Shown: positions 28,101 through 36,517 of the stretch, in pieces
Numbering within the stretch: the stretch's first letter is position 1
How the letters are laid out: each line of letters opens with the position of its first letter
DNA from: Pegethrix bostrychoides GSE-TBD4-15B
Lineage (GTDB): Bacteria > Cyanobacteriota > Cyanobacteriia > Elainellales > Elainellaceae
Length of the DNA stretch: 64,000 nucleotides
Direction: 5' to 3'
NCBI GenBank assembly: GCA_019359155.1
Contig: JAHHHV010000003.1
Location: 1-64,000, forward strand
Made by a program: the position numbers and the translations under genes
Notes under the pieces: generated by a model
Databases searched by the model: none
The model's input: only the letters and a program-made list of their open reading frames with translations
Told to the model about the DNA's origin: nothing

Positions 28101-28307
28101 GCATTTGTGAATATAGGCTGCGTAGTTGTAGAGCGTGATAACGACTGAAACTGAGGCCACCTGCCGCTGTTCATAAGCTTCGTTGCTGATTACAGCCCAA
28201 GGCGCTTTGCCCCATAGCTCCGATAGCTTAGCTAGCTCTAAGCGCTGCATGAAGGCACTACGTAGAGATTCAATCGGGGTTGACATGGGTTTAGGCTCTG
28301 AATTCAT
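25158..28307 (-). CDS. Three-domain GT2 glycosyltransferase with long Gln-rich coiled coil and SSKFW motif
   Basis: About 1,049 aa. An N-terminal GT2 domain ('VSVVITLYNYAAYIHKCLDS', 'EILVINDCSTDNSAQ', 'YVFILDADNWIHF') is followed by a coiled coil dominated by Gln repeats (IQQLQTQ... around residues 310-420) and then [10 protein letters not shown] (codons at 26997-27026). Next come two more GT2 domains: 'PLISVIVPTYNTPETFLREA', 'GEYISLLDHDDLM', and 'RVSIIIPSRDLGHDLNQCL', '[13 protein letters not shown]'. The last two match the neighbouring two-domain GT closely, pointing to tandem duplication. It probably adds three residues of a polysaccharide repeat in one polypeptide. The ATG at 28307 shares one base with the preceding gene's TGA (TGATG), so translation is coupled. 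The Gln repeat is built from simple DNA repeats and may vary between strains. Confidence 0.88.
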   Translation of the reverse strand: MNSEPKPMSTPIESLRSAFMQRLELAKLSELWGKAPWAVISNEAYEQRQVASVSVVITLYNYAAYIHKCLDSVCASDASGLPDGFEILVINDCSTDNSAQLVRDYFDKHSDIPISLVNKQFNTGLADSRNLGLKLARAPYVFILDADNWIHFDCITRLYQAIQGSAAAYGMIRRFNHDSGEEVNLISNREWNVYELVCCPYIDAMAMFDRQILLSLSGYSSELIHYGWFGWEDYDLWLKLAQSGHECRFVPEVLSEYRVHSSSMLSTTNLYADTLVDYFKQKFKPLVERYEDFDLLFGQPLERPPTLETQQAEQIQQLQTQIQQLQTQQQAHIQQLQTQQQMQIQQLQEQLQASQTKLKQAESTSKERLTLIHQLQRQLQEAQAQLQQERRQLQQRLQQTESELQFRDLELQFATTGRDQYLGRLQAIESSKFWQLRTQWQLLKNQLLGGKESPFWQPEIPYPKPIQPEPVKLAEPKPIKRSTEATYERWQQQNEPRPSDYQRMRETLKLMPFQPLISVIVPTYNTPETFLREAIDSVINQLYPNWELCIADDASSEPHVREILEEYSAKDQRIKVVFRTENGHISRCSNSALELATGEYISLLDHDDLMRPEALYEVIFLLNRHPEADMIYSDEDKIDEIGNRCHPFFKPDWCPDSFLSRMYTCHLGTYRRSIINDIGGFRTGYEGSQDYDLVLRFTEKTDQIFHIPKILYHWRIHQQSAASGTDAKPYAYIAAKKAVGDALRRRGEPGRLQDVPEYVGYFNVRYQIKNYQRVSIIIPSRDLGHDLNQCLKSIFTKSSYPNYEVVLIDNGSSEPDALEVIQLWQAQEPERFRCYSLDIPFNYSKLNNYGVSQATGEYLLFLNNDTEVITPDWIEGMVEQAQRNSIGAVGAKLLYPDDTIQHAGVAMGIGGVAGHLLSQVPGSSSAYFCQLMIVNNYTAITGACLMCRRDVFDKVGGFNEIELAVAFNDIDFCLRVISQGFRIVLPPHVKLYHHESKSRGLEDTAEKLARFHKEVQYMHDHWQNFIDYDPCYNPNFTRRRTDCSLNVDE

Positions 28308-30580
28308 CACTCATTCACAGGTAAATTAAGCCGCTTTTTGAGCTTGAACCAGCCTTTGCGGAGCAGCCAGAATTTACTGGTTTCCATGGCATTAATCCGG
28401 TTTTGAGCCTGAATAAGCTGATCTTGAGTCAAGCTTAGCTCTGATTTTGTTTTGGTTAGTTCTGCTCGAGCGCCCTTTAACTTAGCTCGTAATTCTTTGG
28501 TACCAACCTGTTGAGATGGAGATGAAACAGCGACTGGTAAAGCCGCAACCTGCTGTGCATGAAGCTGATTTAGCAGAGTCGGATTGAGCAATGTGCCAAT
28601 TGCATTGACCAGAAAGCGTCGGCTCCACCAAGGCAGCGTTTCGAGCAACGGGCTAATACCAACCATTTGATTGCTATAGCTGCTTGTGATGCGATTGAAG
28701 CCTTCAGCCCGCAGTCTGTATCTGAACAAGAATGCTGGGATCACGTCCATAGAGTATCCCTGAACAACTAAGTTAGCTAACAGCTCTCGGTCTTCATGAT
28801 TCACATCAGAGCGCTCCTTGAAACCACCTAGCTCAGAGAAAACACTAGCCTTGACAATAAAGTTCGTATCCCCTAGAACATTATCGTAGATACTGGCTTC
28901 CAGACATGGCCCCGTCATGAAGCAAGCAAATTTGTACAGATTTGCAGACGGTGGGAGATATTCGTCAAAAATGCGATAGTAGCAGCTCAGACAATCTAGT
29001 TTTGATGTCTGCATACAGTGCACCATCTTTGCTAACATATCCGGCTCGGCAGCATTATCTGAATCTAGAAATACAATGTACTGTCCTCCAGATTTACTGA
29101 CAGCCAGGTTTCGGGCGCTACCTGGGCCGCCATTTTCTTTTTTCAGAAATAGCCAGCCTGAATCGCAGTAGTGTTCTGTAAGTCGATCGAATGCTTCAAG
29201 AGATTTTTGCTCTGTAGAACCATCGTCCACTACAATTACTTCAAAGTTTTTGTAGGTCTGCTTCTTCAATGAAGCTAGTGCATCTGGTAAATATTGGCCG
29301 CAGTTGTAGTGTGGAATGCAGATAGACACTAGAGGTTGTTCTGAAGACTGATTTAGCGCTGAGCCTGTAGAAATCTTGGGTGTATCTACTGCAACCTGCT
29401 CACAGAAATCTCGCCAAAGCTGGCGGCTGTTTTCTATAGAAAATCGTTTTTGAAGCGGCGGTAACCCTGTAAACAAACATTCCCGCAGCTTAACCGTTAG
29501 AGATTTAACCGTTGGAGTGAACAGCCGAGCGTGATCAGCAAACATCTCTGGAATGCCACCTGTGTTCGCAGCAATGATATTAATGCCTAGCTCAAGACAT
29601 TCTAGAACTGCAAAGGGCAGGTTATCAACTAAAGAGGGCGTTACGACTAAAGCACTAGCGTGATCAGTCAAGAACTTTAACGCTTCAGCTTGGGCAAGTT
29701 GATTAAAGATTTCATGTCGATACACATCAGTATAATCTGCAAGCAATGTTTCAATTGTTCTGTTACCTTCGCCATACTGCGTTGTGCCATTTTTGCCCAA
29801 GAAACTAACGCGCAATGTTCTGGCTGACGCTCTTAATTCAGGCGCAAGCCGCTGTAAAGCCTTCAGAAAAACTTCTAGCCCTTTGCGGGTTTCTAGACGG
29901 CCAAAAAAAATCAGATGGTTTCCAGCAAAATTGGCTCTGACTGAATTTATCGAATGCTCAAACAGGTAGGGAATTACCGCATTTTGCTCAGCAATCACCC
30001 AACCACTGTTTCTAGCCCAATCAAACATAGCTTGACTCGGGCTTAACGCATAGTCAGCAAATTCCATGCAGTATCTTTCAGCGTAGTCTAAAATCAGATC
30101 GTCCGCTTGCTGCGTCGGAAAGAGCTGCATGCCCTCGCGAATCCACTGACTAGAACTATGAGCCATACAAACTAGTTTGGTATGATGCAGCGCTAATCCG
30201 GTTCTTTTAGCTTGGATTGAGATAAAACCGTTAGCGTGCCACTCCTGAAAATAGCAGACATCAAAATCCTGATCTTTCAACCAGTGATAAACTTTTTGCG
30301 AGCGTAGGATAAACCACTTACCGCCATGCCCATGTCCATAAAACAGCGGCGACAATTCAGCTTCAGAAATAAACTGGATGCTAAATTCTGACAGATAGTA
30401 TTTGCGCCAGGAATCTACCGAGCCAATTTCAAACGGGCCAGTAAAGACGACTGTGACATCCTGCTGCATCTCCTGAGCTAAGAACTTAGCTAAATAGAAG
30501 CAATGTGTACCAATACCGCCATTTTTTATGGGGCCGATGATATCAGGCGTGATGATACATACTTTCTGCCGACGCGCCAT
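28307..30580 (-). CDS. Fused GT4-GT2 glycosyltransferase with C-terminal SSKFW-type motif
   Basis: About 757 aa. A GT-B/GT4 module at residues 1-400 has 'VCIITPDIIGPIKNGGIGTH', 'HLIFFGRLETRKGLEVFLKAL' and 'LVVTPSLVDNLPFAVLECLE', the GT4 C-domain pattern with the E-x7-E-like acidic pair. A GT-A/GT2 module follows from about residue 405 ('PLVSICIPHYNCGQYLPDAL', 'VIVVDDGSTEQKSL', 'YIVFLDSDNAAEP'). A coiled coil and METSKFWLLRKGWFKLKK close the protein. So two sugar-transfer activities of different fold are joined. ATG 30580 is preferred over TTG 30592 because GGAG lies seven bases before it and the GT4 strand begins at once. The last base is shared with the next gene's start. Confidence 0.87.
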   Translation of the reverse strand: MARRQKVCIITPDIIGPIKNGGIGTHCFYLAKFLAQEMQQDVTVVFTGPFEIGSVDSWRKYYLSEFSIQFISEAELSPLFYGHGHGGKWFILRSQKVYHWLKDQDFDVCYFQEWHANGFISIQAKRTGLALHHTKLVCMAHSSSQWIREGMQLFPTQQADDLILDYAERYCMEFADYALSPSQAMFDWARNSGWVIAEQNAVIPYLFEHSINSVRANFAGNHLIFFGRLETRKGLEVFLKALQRLAPELRASARTLRVSFLGKNGTTQYGEGNRTIETLLADYTDVYRHEIFNQLAQAEALKFLTDHASALVVTPSLVDNLPFAVLECLELGINIIAANTGGIPEMFADHARLFTPTVKSLTVKLRECLFTGLPPLQKRFSIENSRQLWRDFCEQVAVDTPKISTGSALNQSSEQPLVSICIPHYNCGQYLPDALASLKKQTYKNFEVIVVDDGSTEQKSLEAFDRLTEHYCDSGWLFLKKENGGPGSARNLAVSKSGGQYIVFLDSDNAAEPDMLAKMVHCMQTSKLDCLSCYYRIFDEYLPPSANLYKFACFMTGPCLEASIYDNVLGDTNFIVKASVFSELGGFKERSDVNHEDRELLANLVVQGYSMDVIPAFLFRYRLRAEGFNRITSSYSNQMVGISPLLETLPWWSRRFLVNAIGTLLNPTLLNQLHAQQVAALPVAVSSPSQQVGTKELRAKLKGARAELTKTKSELSLTQDQLIQAQNRINAMETSKFWLLRKGWFKLKKRLNLPVNE

Positions 30581-30648
30581 GTGCTGCTCCAAAGTTGAAG
30601 TGAACCATTAAGGCTTGATAAATCCCACAACTCCCTCTTATTAAATCA

Positions 30649-32025
30649 CTACTCAGGCAAGCCTAAACGATTTTTCAACTTAATCCATTGAGTTCTGACC
30701 TGCCAAAACTTGCTGCTCTCCATGGCAGCAATCCGCTCCTTTGCCTGGACAAGCGCACAGTGGGTTTGCTCAGATTGCTGTAATTTTCTCTGTAATTGCT
30801 GATTCTGAGCCTGCACTTGACGCAGCCTAGCCTGTAGTTTTGTCTCATCCGCGCTCACGACGGAGGTAGACTCTAGCATAGCTTTGCTAGCCTCATGTTC
30901 AATCTGCTGTGACTTGGGCTGAGGAGTTATTGAGTGGGCTAGAATTTGCGGTGTCCTATCTAGGGGTAAATTCGGATGCCGTATTGCCGAAAAAATCAGG
31001 GATTCATCAGTCTCGGAAATTATTTTATGAAGGCGTAATGGCGTTTCTGAACTAACTAGGGTTTGAGTATCGCCAGATTGGTTCCGACAGTTGATTACAT
31101 TATTAGCATAGTAAATGTCATATTTATGCAGTTGATCCCAGTTTTGCCGAGTTCCTTCGTTAGTCGCCACTTGAACAACAGCAATACCTTGAGGAGAAAG
31201 CACTGTGGCAAGTTGAGTCATCACTGTCGGCGGATCTTGAGTGTGGTCAAGAGCATTGTTAGTGTACACAAGGTGAAACTTTGCGGATACAGATTTATGG
31301 TCAAATTCTTCAAATCTAACCGAATGCCTCTCACTGGGGAGTAGATGCGGAATCAAGTCGAGTCCATGACGCGCCAGCACTGTTTCATAGACCTCTAATA
31401 GAGGATCAATCCCAGTAACTCGAAGCAACCCCTGAGTTACCCCCCATCTGAGCCAAGAGAGCGGACCGCAGCCCAAGTCAAGCGCCTCAAGGGGAAAGGC
31501 TTGGGTTTGATGCTGAATAGCTAGCAATTCTTGATATACATGAAGGGGAAAAGAGTCTTTTGAGTGTGTCTTGCTCAACAGACGAAGCATATAATGACTA
31601 TACTTAGTCAACTTACCATCCCATTCATTTTTGCCACCAATTTCAAAATCATGATGAGCAACTTCCCGACAGAAATCATTGTCGAGAGTGCCAAATTCAG
31701 GGAAATCACTTGTAATTACAACAACTCCTTTACTTGTGGCCAAATGGGTTATATCACCAAGTTCTGCTTGATCATTTGAGTCAAGCAGAACGAGCACAGA
31801 TGTTACTCGACTACGGGGAGTATCAATAAAGTTAAGTTCTATAGCTTTGGTGAGATTTTCAAATGACACAATTCCAATAACATGCGCCCACGAAGTCCAT
31901 GGTGAGAACATGTTGCGAATGTAAAGCTCGTCAAAGTCATCCCGCTTTGATTTAGCAAAAAGAATGCGAAGCGGTCGAGGGCTCACCTGAGAAAGCTTAT
32001 ATGATGCAATTAGTAGCGGGTTCAT
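30649..32025 (-). CDS. SAM methyltransferase with extra N-domain and C-terminal coiled coil/SSKFW motif
   Basis: 458 aa. Residues 1-150 form a domain I do not recognise; it has a Rossmann-like 'VTSVLVLLDSND' and 'KGVVVITSDFPEF' and could bind a nucleotide sugar or glycolipid. The methyltransferase core starts near residue 185 with ALDLGCGPLSWLRWG (motif I), 'VTGIDPLLEVYE', 'FHLVYTNNALDHTQDPP' and 'LSPQGIAVVQVAT'. After a linker, a Gln/Leu coiled coil leads to MESSKFWQVRTQWIKLKNRLG at the C-terminus. The likely role is methylation of a glycan or polyprenyl-linked intermediate in the cluster. It is 68 bp beyond the stop of the GT2-methyltransferase fusion gene in the direction of transcription. 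Confidence 0.75.
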   Translation of the reverse strand: MNPLLIASYKLSQVSPRPLRILFAKSKRDDFDELYIRNMFSPWTSWAHVIGIVSFENLTKAIELNFIDTPRSRVTSVLVLLDSNDQAELGDITHLATSKGVVVITSDFPEFGTLDNDFCREVAHHDFEIGGKNEWDGKLTKYSHYMLRLLSKTHSKDSFPLHVYQELLAIQHQTQAFPLEALDLGCGPLSWLRWGVTQGLLRVTGIDPLLEVYETVLARHGLDLIPHLLPSERHSVRFEEFDHKSVSAKFHLVYTNNALDHTQDPPTVMTQLATVLSPQGIAVVQVATNEGTRQNWDQLHKYDIYYANNVINCRNQSGDTQTLVSSETPLRLHKIISETDESLIFSAIRHPNLPLDRTPQILAHSITPQPKSQQIEHEASKAMLESTSVVSADETKLQARLRQVQAQNQQLQRKLQQSEQTHCALVQAKERIAAMESSKFWQVRTQWIKLKNRLGLPE

Positions 32026-32093
32026 GCCAGGTATCCTTGCAATTTTGTCAGCTCATTCGATAAGGACTATGAGATAAATTAGTCTATTTGGTT

Positions 32094-34421
32094 TTAAGAA
32101 TTGTGTTTCAACCAATAGCGATATCCCCCAAGAGTTTCCTTGAGCTTAAACCAGCCTTTCCTCAGTTTCCAGAATTTGCTGCTTTCCATTGCCTCAATTT
32201 TCTCCCAGGACTCTCGCAACTCAAAGTCTTTCTGTTTCAACCGCATCTGCAACTTCTGCTTCTGCAATTTCAGTCGTTGAACCTGTTCAGCTTGTCGAGC
32301 ATTGGCAGCCATTTGGACTGAATTTGCTGTCTGAGATTTCTCAAACGCCGTGCGAGAGTGCTCAAGGCTTGCTTGCATCGACTCTATTTGCTCTTCTAGT
32401 CGATTATTTTCTGCTCGAAGCTGCTCAATTTGACGATAGCACTCTTCACTTAAAGCCTGAGATTGCTCCAGTGCTGCTTGCGTAAGTTTGACCTGATTCT
32501 CTAGCCAGTCTTTACCTGACTGAAGCTGCTCAATCCAGAGATGACGCTCTTCACTCAGAGCCTGAGACTGCTCAAGTGCAATTTGAGTTTTTTGCACTTG
32601 CTCACTAGATTGAGCTGTAGCTTTCCATAAGTTTTTTAGTTCGATTTGCTCCGCCCGAACCATATCGCGCAAACGATCTAGCTCCTCTTGGTAGCGGCTC
32701 AATTGAGGATCTATATGTAGTGGTGAATCAACGAGAAAATCTCGTAAGTGCGTTGGGATTTGCCAGAAAACACGAGGGTCGGGCTGATGATCAACAGGTT
32801 CGACATTGCCGCGCCACGCTACGCCCATGATCTGCATAGTTTGATAGATTTTAGTTTGCCAACCTTGCTGCTTCAGATAAGTTAGTCCCTGAGCGACATC
32901 TGGAGAAGTCAAGTCATGAAACAGGATTAAGGCATCCTCTGCAGCAAACTGCTCGCAGACTTGTGCATCTTCTAGGGGGCCTGGAGCATCATGATTACCG
33001 TCAATAAAGATTAGAGGCCATTTACGCTGCGTTTGATCTACTAGCCTGTAGACTTGCTCAGGACTATAGCCGGAGATTAAGTGAACCTGATCCAGCACCC
33101 CTGCTCGTCTGAGTGAGTAGACAATGCTCTCATTAAATTCTGATTTTTCGAGCACCGGATCGATAACATCCAATATGACTCCAGCTAATGCCAAATGGCA
33201 GGCTGACCAACCCAACCAGCAGCCAATCTCTAATGCTGCTTGACCCTTGAATTTAAGCGCCGTATTGTATAGGATATGAGCCTCATCCCGATTGAGAAAC
33301 CCGACTTGAGCACTACGCCGATCAACATACCAGTTGTGCGGAATTTCTCGCCTTAAGTATGGCCAAGAGGCGCTGTTAACATCCCCAGGAATCATGTTTG
33401 GAAAACAATAGTCAGGTTTGACCTGAGCAAATCCAGGAGAGACATAATCATCTTCGGCAAACGGGATTGGATCTGCCGGAGAACCGTAGAGAACAGATCC
33501 TCCCCAATCGGGGGCAGAACTATTACGCTCATCAGGTATAAATTCTGCCTTCTCTAAATCTTGAGACATAAGTGGAGTTGTAAATAGCTCTGCGGTTAGG
33601 GTGGGGAGGTTTTGGCGTTCCTGTTCATAGGCGACCAGCAGCATTTCGTGAAAGTAGTTGATACTGATATCTATAGTATCTTTGTACTTAGGGCTAGAAT
33701 TTTGGCTGACCGCTTGCATCATTTTGATTATCTCTTTAGCCTGCCAAACAGGTTTTTGCGAAGACCAGACGCTATCCTTATGTATTCTATAGACTGACAT
33801 AATCTCGTCAATGTACTTCATCTGACCACACTGAGCATGCAGTAAATGCAGCGGCCAATCTAACATTTTTAGCTCAAATACCCAATCGGGCAGCTGTTGC
33901 ACCAATCCAGCTCTGTATATGACCGAAGCGGTCGGAATGTAGTTAACCTGAAATAGACGTTCTATATCTGGAGTCTCTAGTAGATCGGATGGACAAAACT
34001 TTGTCTCTGGATGTTGCTGGTCTTCAAATACGATCAGAGCATCATGAAAGCAAAGCGCATAGTCTGAATGCTCATCCAGGAAATTAATTTGCTTCTGTAA
34101 CTTTTGGCTTGATACCCAATAATCGTCACCCTCTAGTAGCGCGATGTACTGTCCGCGACAGGCTGTAAAGATCTGCACGAAATTCTTGTGCATTCCCAAA
34201 TTTGTCTGATTTAGAAACAGCTGAATTTGTCCAGGGTGTTGCTGTTGTAGCGAAAGTAAAATACTGGGTGTGCTGTCATTTGAACAGTCGTCACCTACAA
34301 TAATCTCGTAGTCAAAGTTAATCTCCTGCGCTAAAACACTCTCAATCGCTTGAGCGATAAACTTCTCGTGATTATAAGTAATTATTGCTACGCTGACTTT
34401 TGGAGTTAGTGTTTTGTGCAC
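32094..34421 (-). CDS. GT2 glycosyltransferase fused to a class I methyltransferase, coiled coil and SSKFW motif
   Basis: 775 aa. The GT2 domain at residues 1-250 has 'VSVAIITYNHEKFIAQAIES', 'EIIVGDDCSNDSTPSI' and 'YIALLEGDDYW'. A class I methyltransferase follows at about 370-540 with AALEIGCWLGWSACHLALAG (motif I), 'LDVIDPVLEKSEFN', 'KWPLIFIDGNHDAPGPLEDA' and 'ALILFHDLTS', the pattern of Methyltransf_24-type enzymes. From about 590 a long coiled coil contains two near-identical 33-residue blocks (ALEQSQALSEE...), then MESSKFWKLRKGWFKLKE and a short Tyr/Trp tail. One polypeptide therefore couples sugar transfer and methylation. The start overlaps the aminotransferase gene by 16 bp. Confidence 0.85.
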   Translation of the reverse strand: MHKTLTPKVSVAIITYNHEKFIAQAIESVLAQEINFDYEIIVGDDCSNDSTPSILLSLQQQHPGQIQLFLNQTNLGMHKNFVQIFTACRGQYIALLEGDDYWVSSQKLQKQINFLDEHSDYALCFHDALIVFEDQQHPETKFCPSDLLETPDIERLFQVNYIPTASVIYRAGLVQQLPDWVFELKMLDWPLHLLHAQCGQMKYIDEIMSVYRIHKDSVWSSQKPVWQAKEIIKMMQAVSQNSSPKYKDTIDISINYFHEMLLVAYEQERQNLPTLTAELFTTPLMSQDLEKAEFIPDERNSSAPDWGGSVLYGSPADPIPFAEDDYVSPGFAQVKPDYCFPNMIPGDVNSASWPYLRREIPHNWYVDRRSAQVGFLNRDEAHILYNTALKFKGQAALEIGCWLGWSACHLALAGVILDVIDPVLEKSEFNESIVYSLRRAGVLDQVHLISGYSPEQVYRLVDQTQRKWPLIFIDGNHDAPGPLEDAQVCEQFAAEDALILFHDLTSPDVAQGLTYLKQQGWQTKIYQTMQIMGVAWRGNVEPVDHQPDPRVFWQIPTHLRDFLVDSPLHIDPQLSRYQEELDRLRDMVRAEQIELKNLWKATAQSSEQVQKTQIALEQSQALSEERHLWIEQLQSGKDWLENQVKLTQAALEQSQALSEECYRQIEQLRAENNRLEEQIESMQASLEHSRTAFEKSQTANSVQMAANARQAEQVQRLKLQKQKLQMRLKQKDFELRESWEKIEAMESSKFWKLRKGWFKLKETLGGYRYWLKHNS

Positions 34422-35659
34422 TGGAATTCTCCTTGGTTTTCAGCAAAATGAGCGGGTTTCAAAGCTGACTGAAGCTGTTTTCTGATCGAGATTCCATGTG
34501 CTAGTACAAATCGCAGAATCTTGCAGATCAACCGAATATCTGACTCATCAATCGCGGTTCCCGTCGGCAGCACTAGCACTCGCTCGGTTAGGCGTTCAGT
34601 TTCTGGCAGCAACAACCCTGCATGGGGAAAGTAAGAGCGGTAAGGCTCCATGCGATGACAGCCCGGATAGAAATAGCGACGAGCCATCACATTCTCAGCA
34701 TGGAGAATTTTAACGATCTGATCTCGACTTACTTGGGTCACAGACTCCTCCATCTCCACCACAATGTACTGATAGTTGCGCTTTTCAGCTTCGTCATGAG
34801 CATAGAGCTTGAGTCCAGGAATTCCGGCTAGCTCTGATTGATAGCACTTGTAGTTGCGATAGTTGATCTGAGTAAATTCATCCAGGCTTTCTAGAGAAGT
34901 CAGAGCCATGGCGGCGCAAGCCTCGTTCATTTTGCCGTTGACCCCAATATAGGTGACGTTGTCGTAGCCAGCAAAGCCAAAGTTTTTCATCAGGCGAATT
35001 TTGGTGGCTAGATCGTCGTTGTTAGTGACCACCGCTCCGCCCTCAAAGGCGTTGATAAACTTAGTGGCATGAAAGCTGAACACCTCTGCATCGCCAAAAT
35101 TGCCAATCATAGTGCCGTTATGCGAGCAACCAAACGCATGAGAGGCATCAAACATCAGCTTCAAATTGTGTTTGGAGGCAACTTCTGTCAAGGCTTCAGT
35201 GTTGCAAGGATGTCCCCACAGATGTACGCCAACAATGCCAGTTGTCCGAGGTGTAATCATCGACTCAATTCGCCAAGGATTGAGGCAATGCGTCACTGGA
35301 TCAATATCACAAAAGACAGGCGTAATTTCCTGCCACTGAAGCGCATGAGCCGTGGCAATAAAGGTGAAGGACGGCACAATCACCTCACCGGTTAAATCCA
35401 AGGCTCTTGAGGTGATCTCTAGCGCTACGGTAGCGTTGCATATGGCAATGCAGTGCTTGACATCTAGCAGCTTCGCAATTCGCTTCTCCAAATCCTGAAC
35501 ATAAAGGCCATTATTCGATAGCCAGCGCCGATCTAGCATATCAGCAATCCGCTGCAAGATTTGCTCGCGATTGCCAATATTAGGACGCCCCACATAGAGC
35601 TTTTCCTGAAAAGCAGGCGTTCCACCAAAAACAGCTAATTCGTCAATTTGATCTTTCAT
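34406..35659 (-). CDS. DegT/DnrJ/EryC1/StrS-family sugar aminotransferase
   Basis: 417 aa. A fold-type-I PLP enzyme acting on nucleotide-linked keto-sugars to make amino sugars. The family features are 'NNGLYVQDLEKRIAKLLDVK', 'CNATVALEI', 'EVIVPSFTFIATAHALQW', 'GVHLWGHPCNTEAL', 'LMFDASHAFGCSHNG' (Asp holding the PLP nitrogen), 'EVFSFHATKFINAFEGGAVV' with the PLP lysine, and 'NFGFAGYDNVTYIGVNGKMNE'. Length is normal plus a short C-terminal extension. The next gene upstream encodes a hexapeptide acyltransferase, the usual partner that N-acylates the amino sugar, so the pair likely makes an acylamino-deoxy sugar donor. It has no SSKFW-type motif. It is typical of the VioA/FdtB side of the family; the exact sugar is not deducible. 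Confidence 0.92.
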   Translation of the reverse strand: MKDQIDELAVFGGTPAFQEKLYVGRPNIGNREQILQRIADMLDRRWLSNNGLYVQDLEKRIAKLLDVKHCIAICNATVALEITSRALDLTGEVIVPSFTFIATAHALQWQEITPVFCDIDPVTHCLNPWRIESMITPRTTGIVGVHLWGHPCNTEALTEVASKHNLKLMFDASHAFGCSHNGTMIGNFGDAEVFSFHATKFINAFEGGAVVTNNDDLATKIRLMKNFGFAGYDNVTYIGVNGKMNEACAAMALTSLESLDEFTQINYRNYKCYQSELAGIPGLKLYAHDEAEKRNYQYIVVEMEESVTQVSRDQIVKILHAENVMARRYFYPGCHRMEPYRSYFPHAGLLLPETERLTERVLVLPTGTAIDESDIRLICKILRFVLAHGISIRKQLQSALKPAHFAENQGEFQCTKH

Positions 35660-35745
35660 GAATTTGATCTACATCAGTAACTCCTATGACTCTGTCTAGC
35701 ACAATGCCTCAGCAGAATCGCAGAGACTCATATTCTAATCCTGTT

Positions 35746-36273
35746 CTAATCCTGAACCTGCTCCTCTAAGAACCTTGTGTAGGTTGCAAGAATCCCCTCT
35801 CGATTGCGATTTTTATATCTCCGATTGCCAACATATATGCCCCATGGCTCTAAGTTTTTACTGATAACGGAACCTGCACTAACTGAAACGCCTTCTCCAA
35901 TAGTGACTCCTGGCAAGATAACGCTATTTGCACCAACAACACAGAATTTCCCGATATACACTGAATCACGCCTGACATTTCTGTATTTTTCATCAATTGT
36001 AGGGTTTCCAAAGCCCCAGTCTGAAAAGTCCTCTGACCCTGTAAAAATCCTGACACCAGAGGAAAGTCCCGAAAAATCCTCCATAACTAAGCTCTCACCA
36101 CCCGTTATTGAGCTAAATGAAGCGATGTGAACATAGTTACCTATCCTAATTTTGCTCTTTGCGTAGATAAAAACAAAATCATCAATAATTACATCCTTTC
36201 CAAACTCTATATTTTCAATTCCTACGATCTTGGTATGCTCAAAGGTCTGGACATTTGGTATGTCATACTTCAT
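35746..36273 (-). CDS. Left-handed beta-helix (hexapeptide) acyltransferase
   Basis: 175 aa built mostly from hexapeptide repeats: 'IGNYVHIASFSSITGGESLV', 'VVGANSVILPGVTIGEGVSV' and 'AGSVISKNLEPWGIYVGNRR'. This is the LbH fold of sugar O- and N-acyltransferases that use acetyl-CoA. The C-terminal 'PWGIYVGNRRY' is the usual cap with CoA contacts, and an extra loop (residues about 75-105) may bind the sugar. It is 86 bp upstream of the DegT aminotransferase and probably acylates the amino sugar made by it (compare VioB/FdtC-type enzymes). It lacks an SSKFW motif. Its DNA is markedly AT-rich compared with the window ends. Confidence 0.88.
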   Translation of the reverse strand: MKYDIPNVQTFEHTKIVGIENIEFGKDVIIDDFVFIYAKSKIRIGNYVHIASFSSITGGESLVMEDFSGLSSGVRIFTGSEDFSDWGFGNPTIDEKYRNVRRDSVYIGKFCVVGANSVILPGVTIGEGVSVSAGSVISKNLEPWGIYVGNRRYKNRNREGILATYTRFLEEQVQD

Positions 36274-36517
36274 AGTTTTAACTAAATTAGAAAAAGCGAT
36301 CTTAAGTTTTGGTTTCTGCTTGAATGCCTCTGATGTAGTCCCTGTTCTCTACATTGAGGTGCAAAAGACTTTTGCATTTTCGCAGGTTTGCTTATTTTTA
36401 TCTAAGATCAGCATCCTCTATTTCTATCTATGCCTGCTAAATGGATTAAACTGTAGTACCTTACTCTTTAATCGTGTTTTTAATATTTTGTCTGCTGATT
36501 GAAAGGCAAGCTCTGGA
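36274..36517. other. AT-rich gap inside the glycan cluster
   Basis: 244 bp between the acyltransferase and the methyltransferase genes, both on the minus strand, rich in T and A. No gene is credible here. It may carry an internal promoter for the eight downstream genes, but no convincing -35/-10 pair stood out. Confidence 0.4.
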
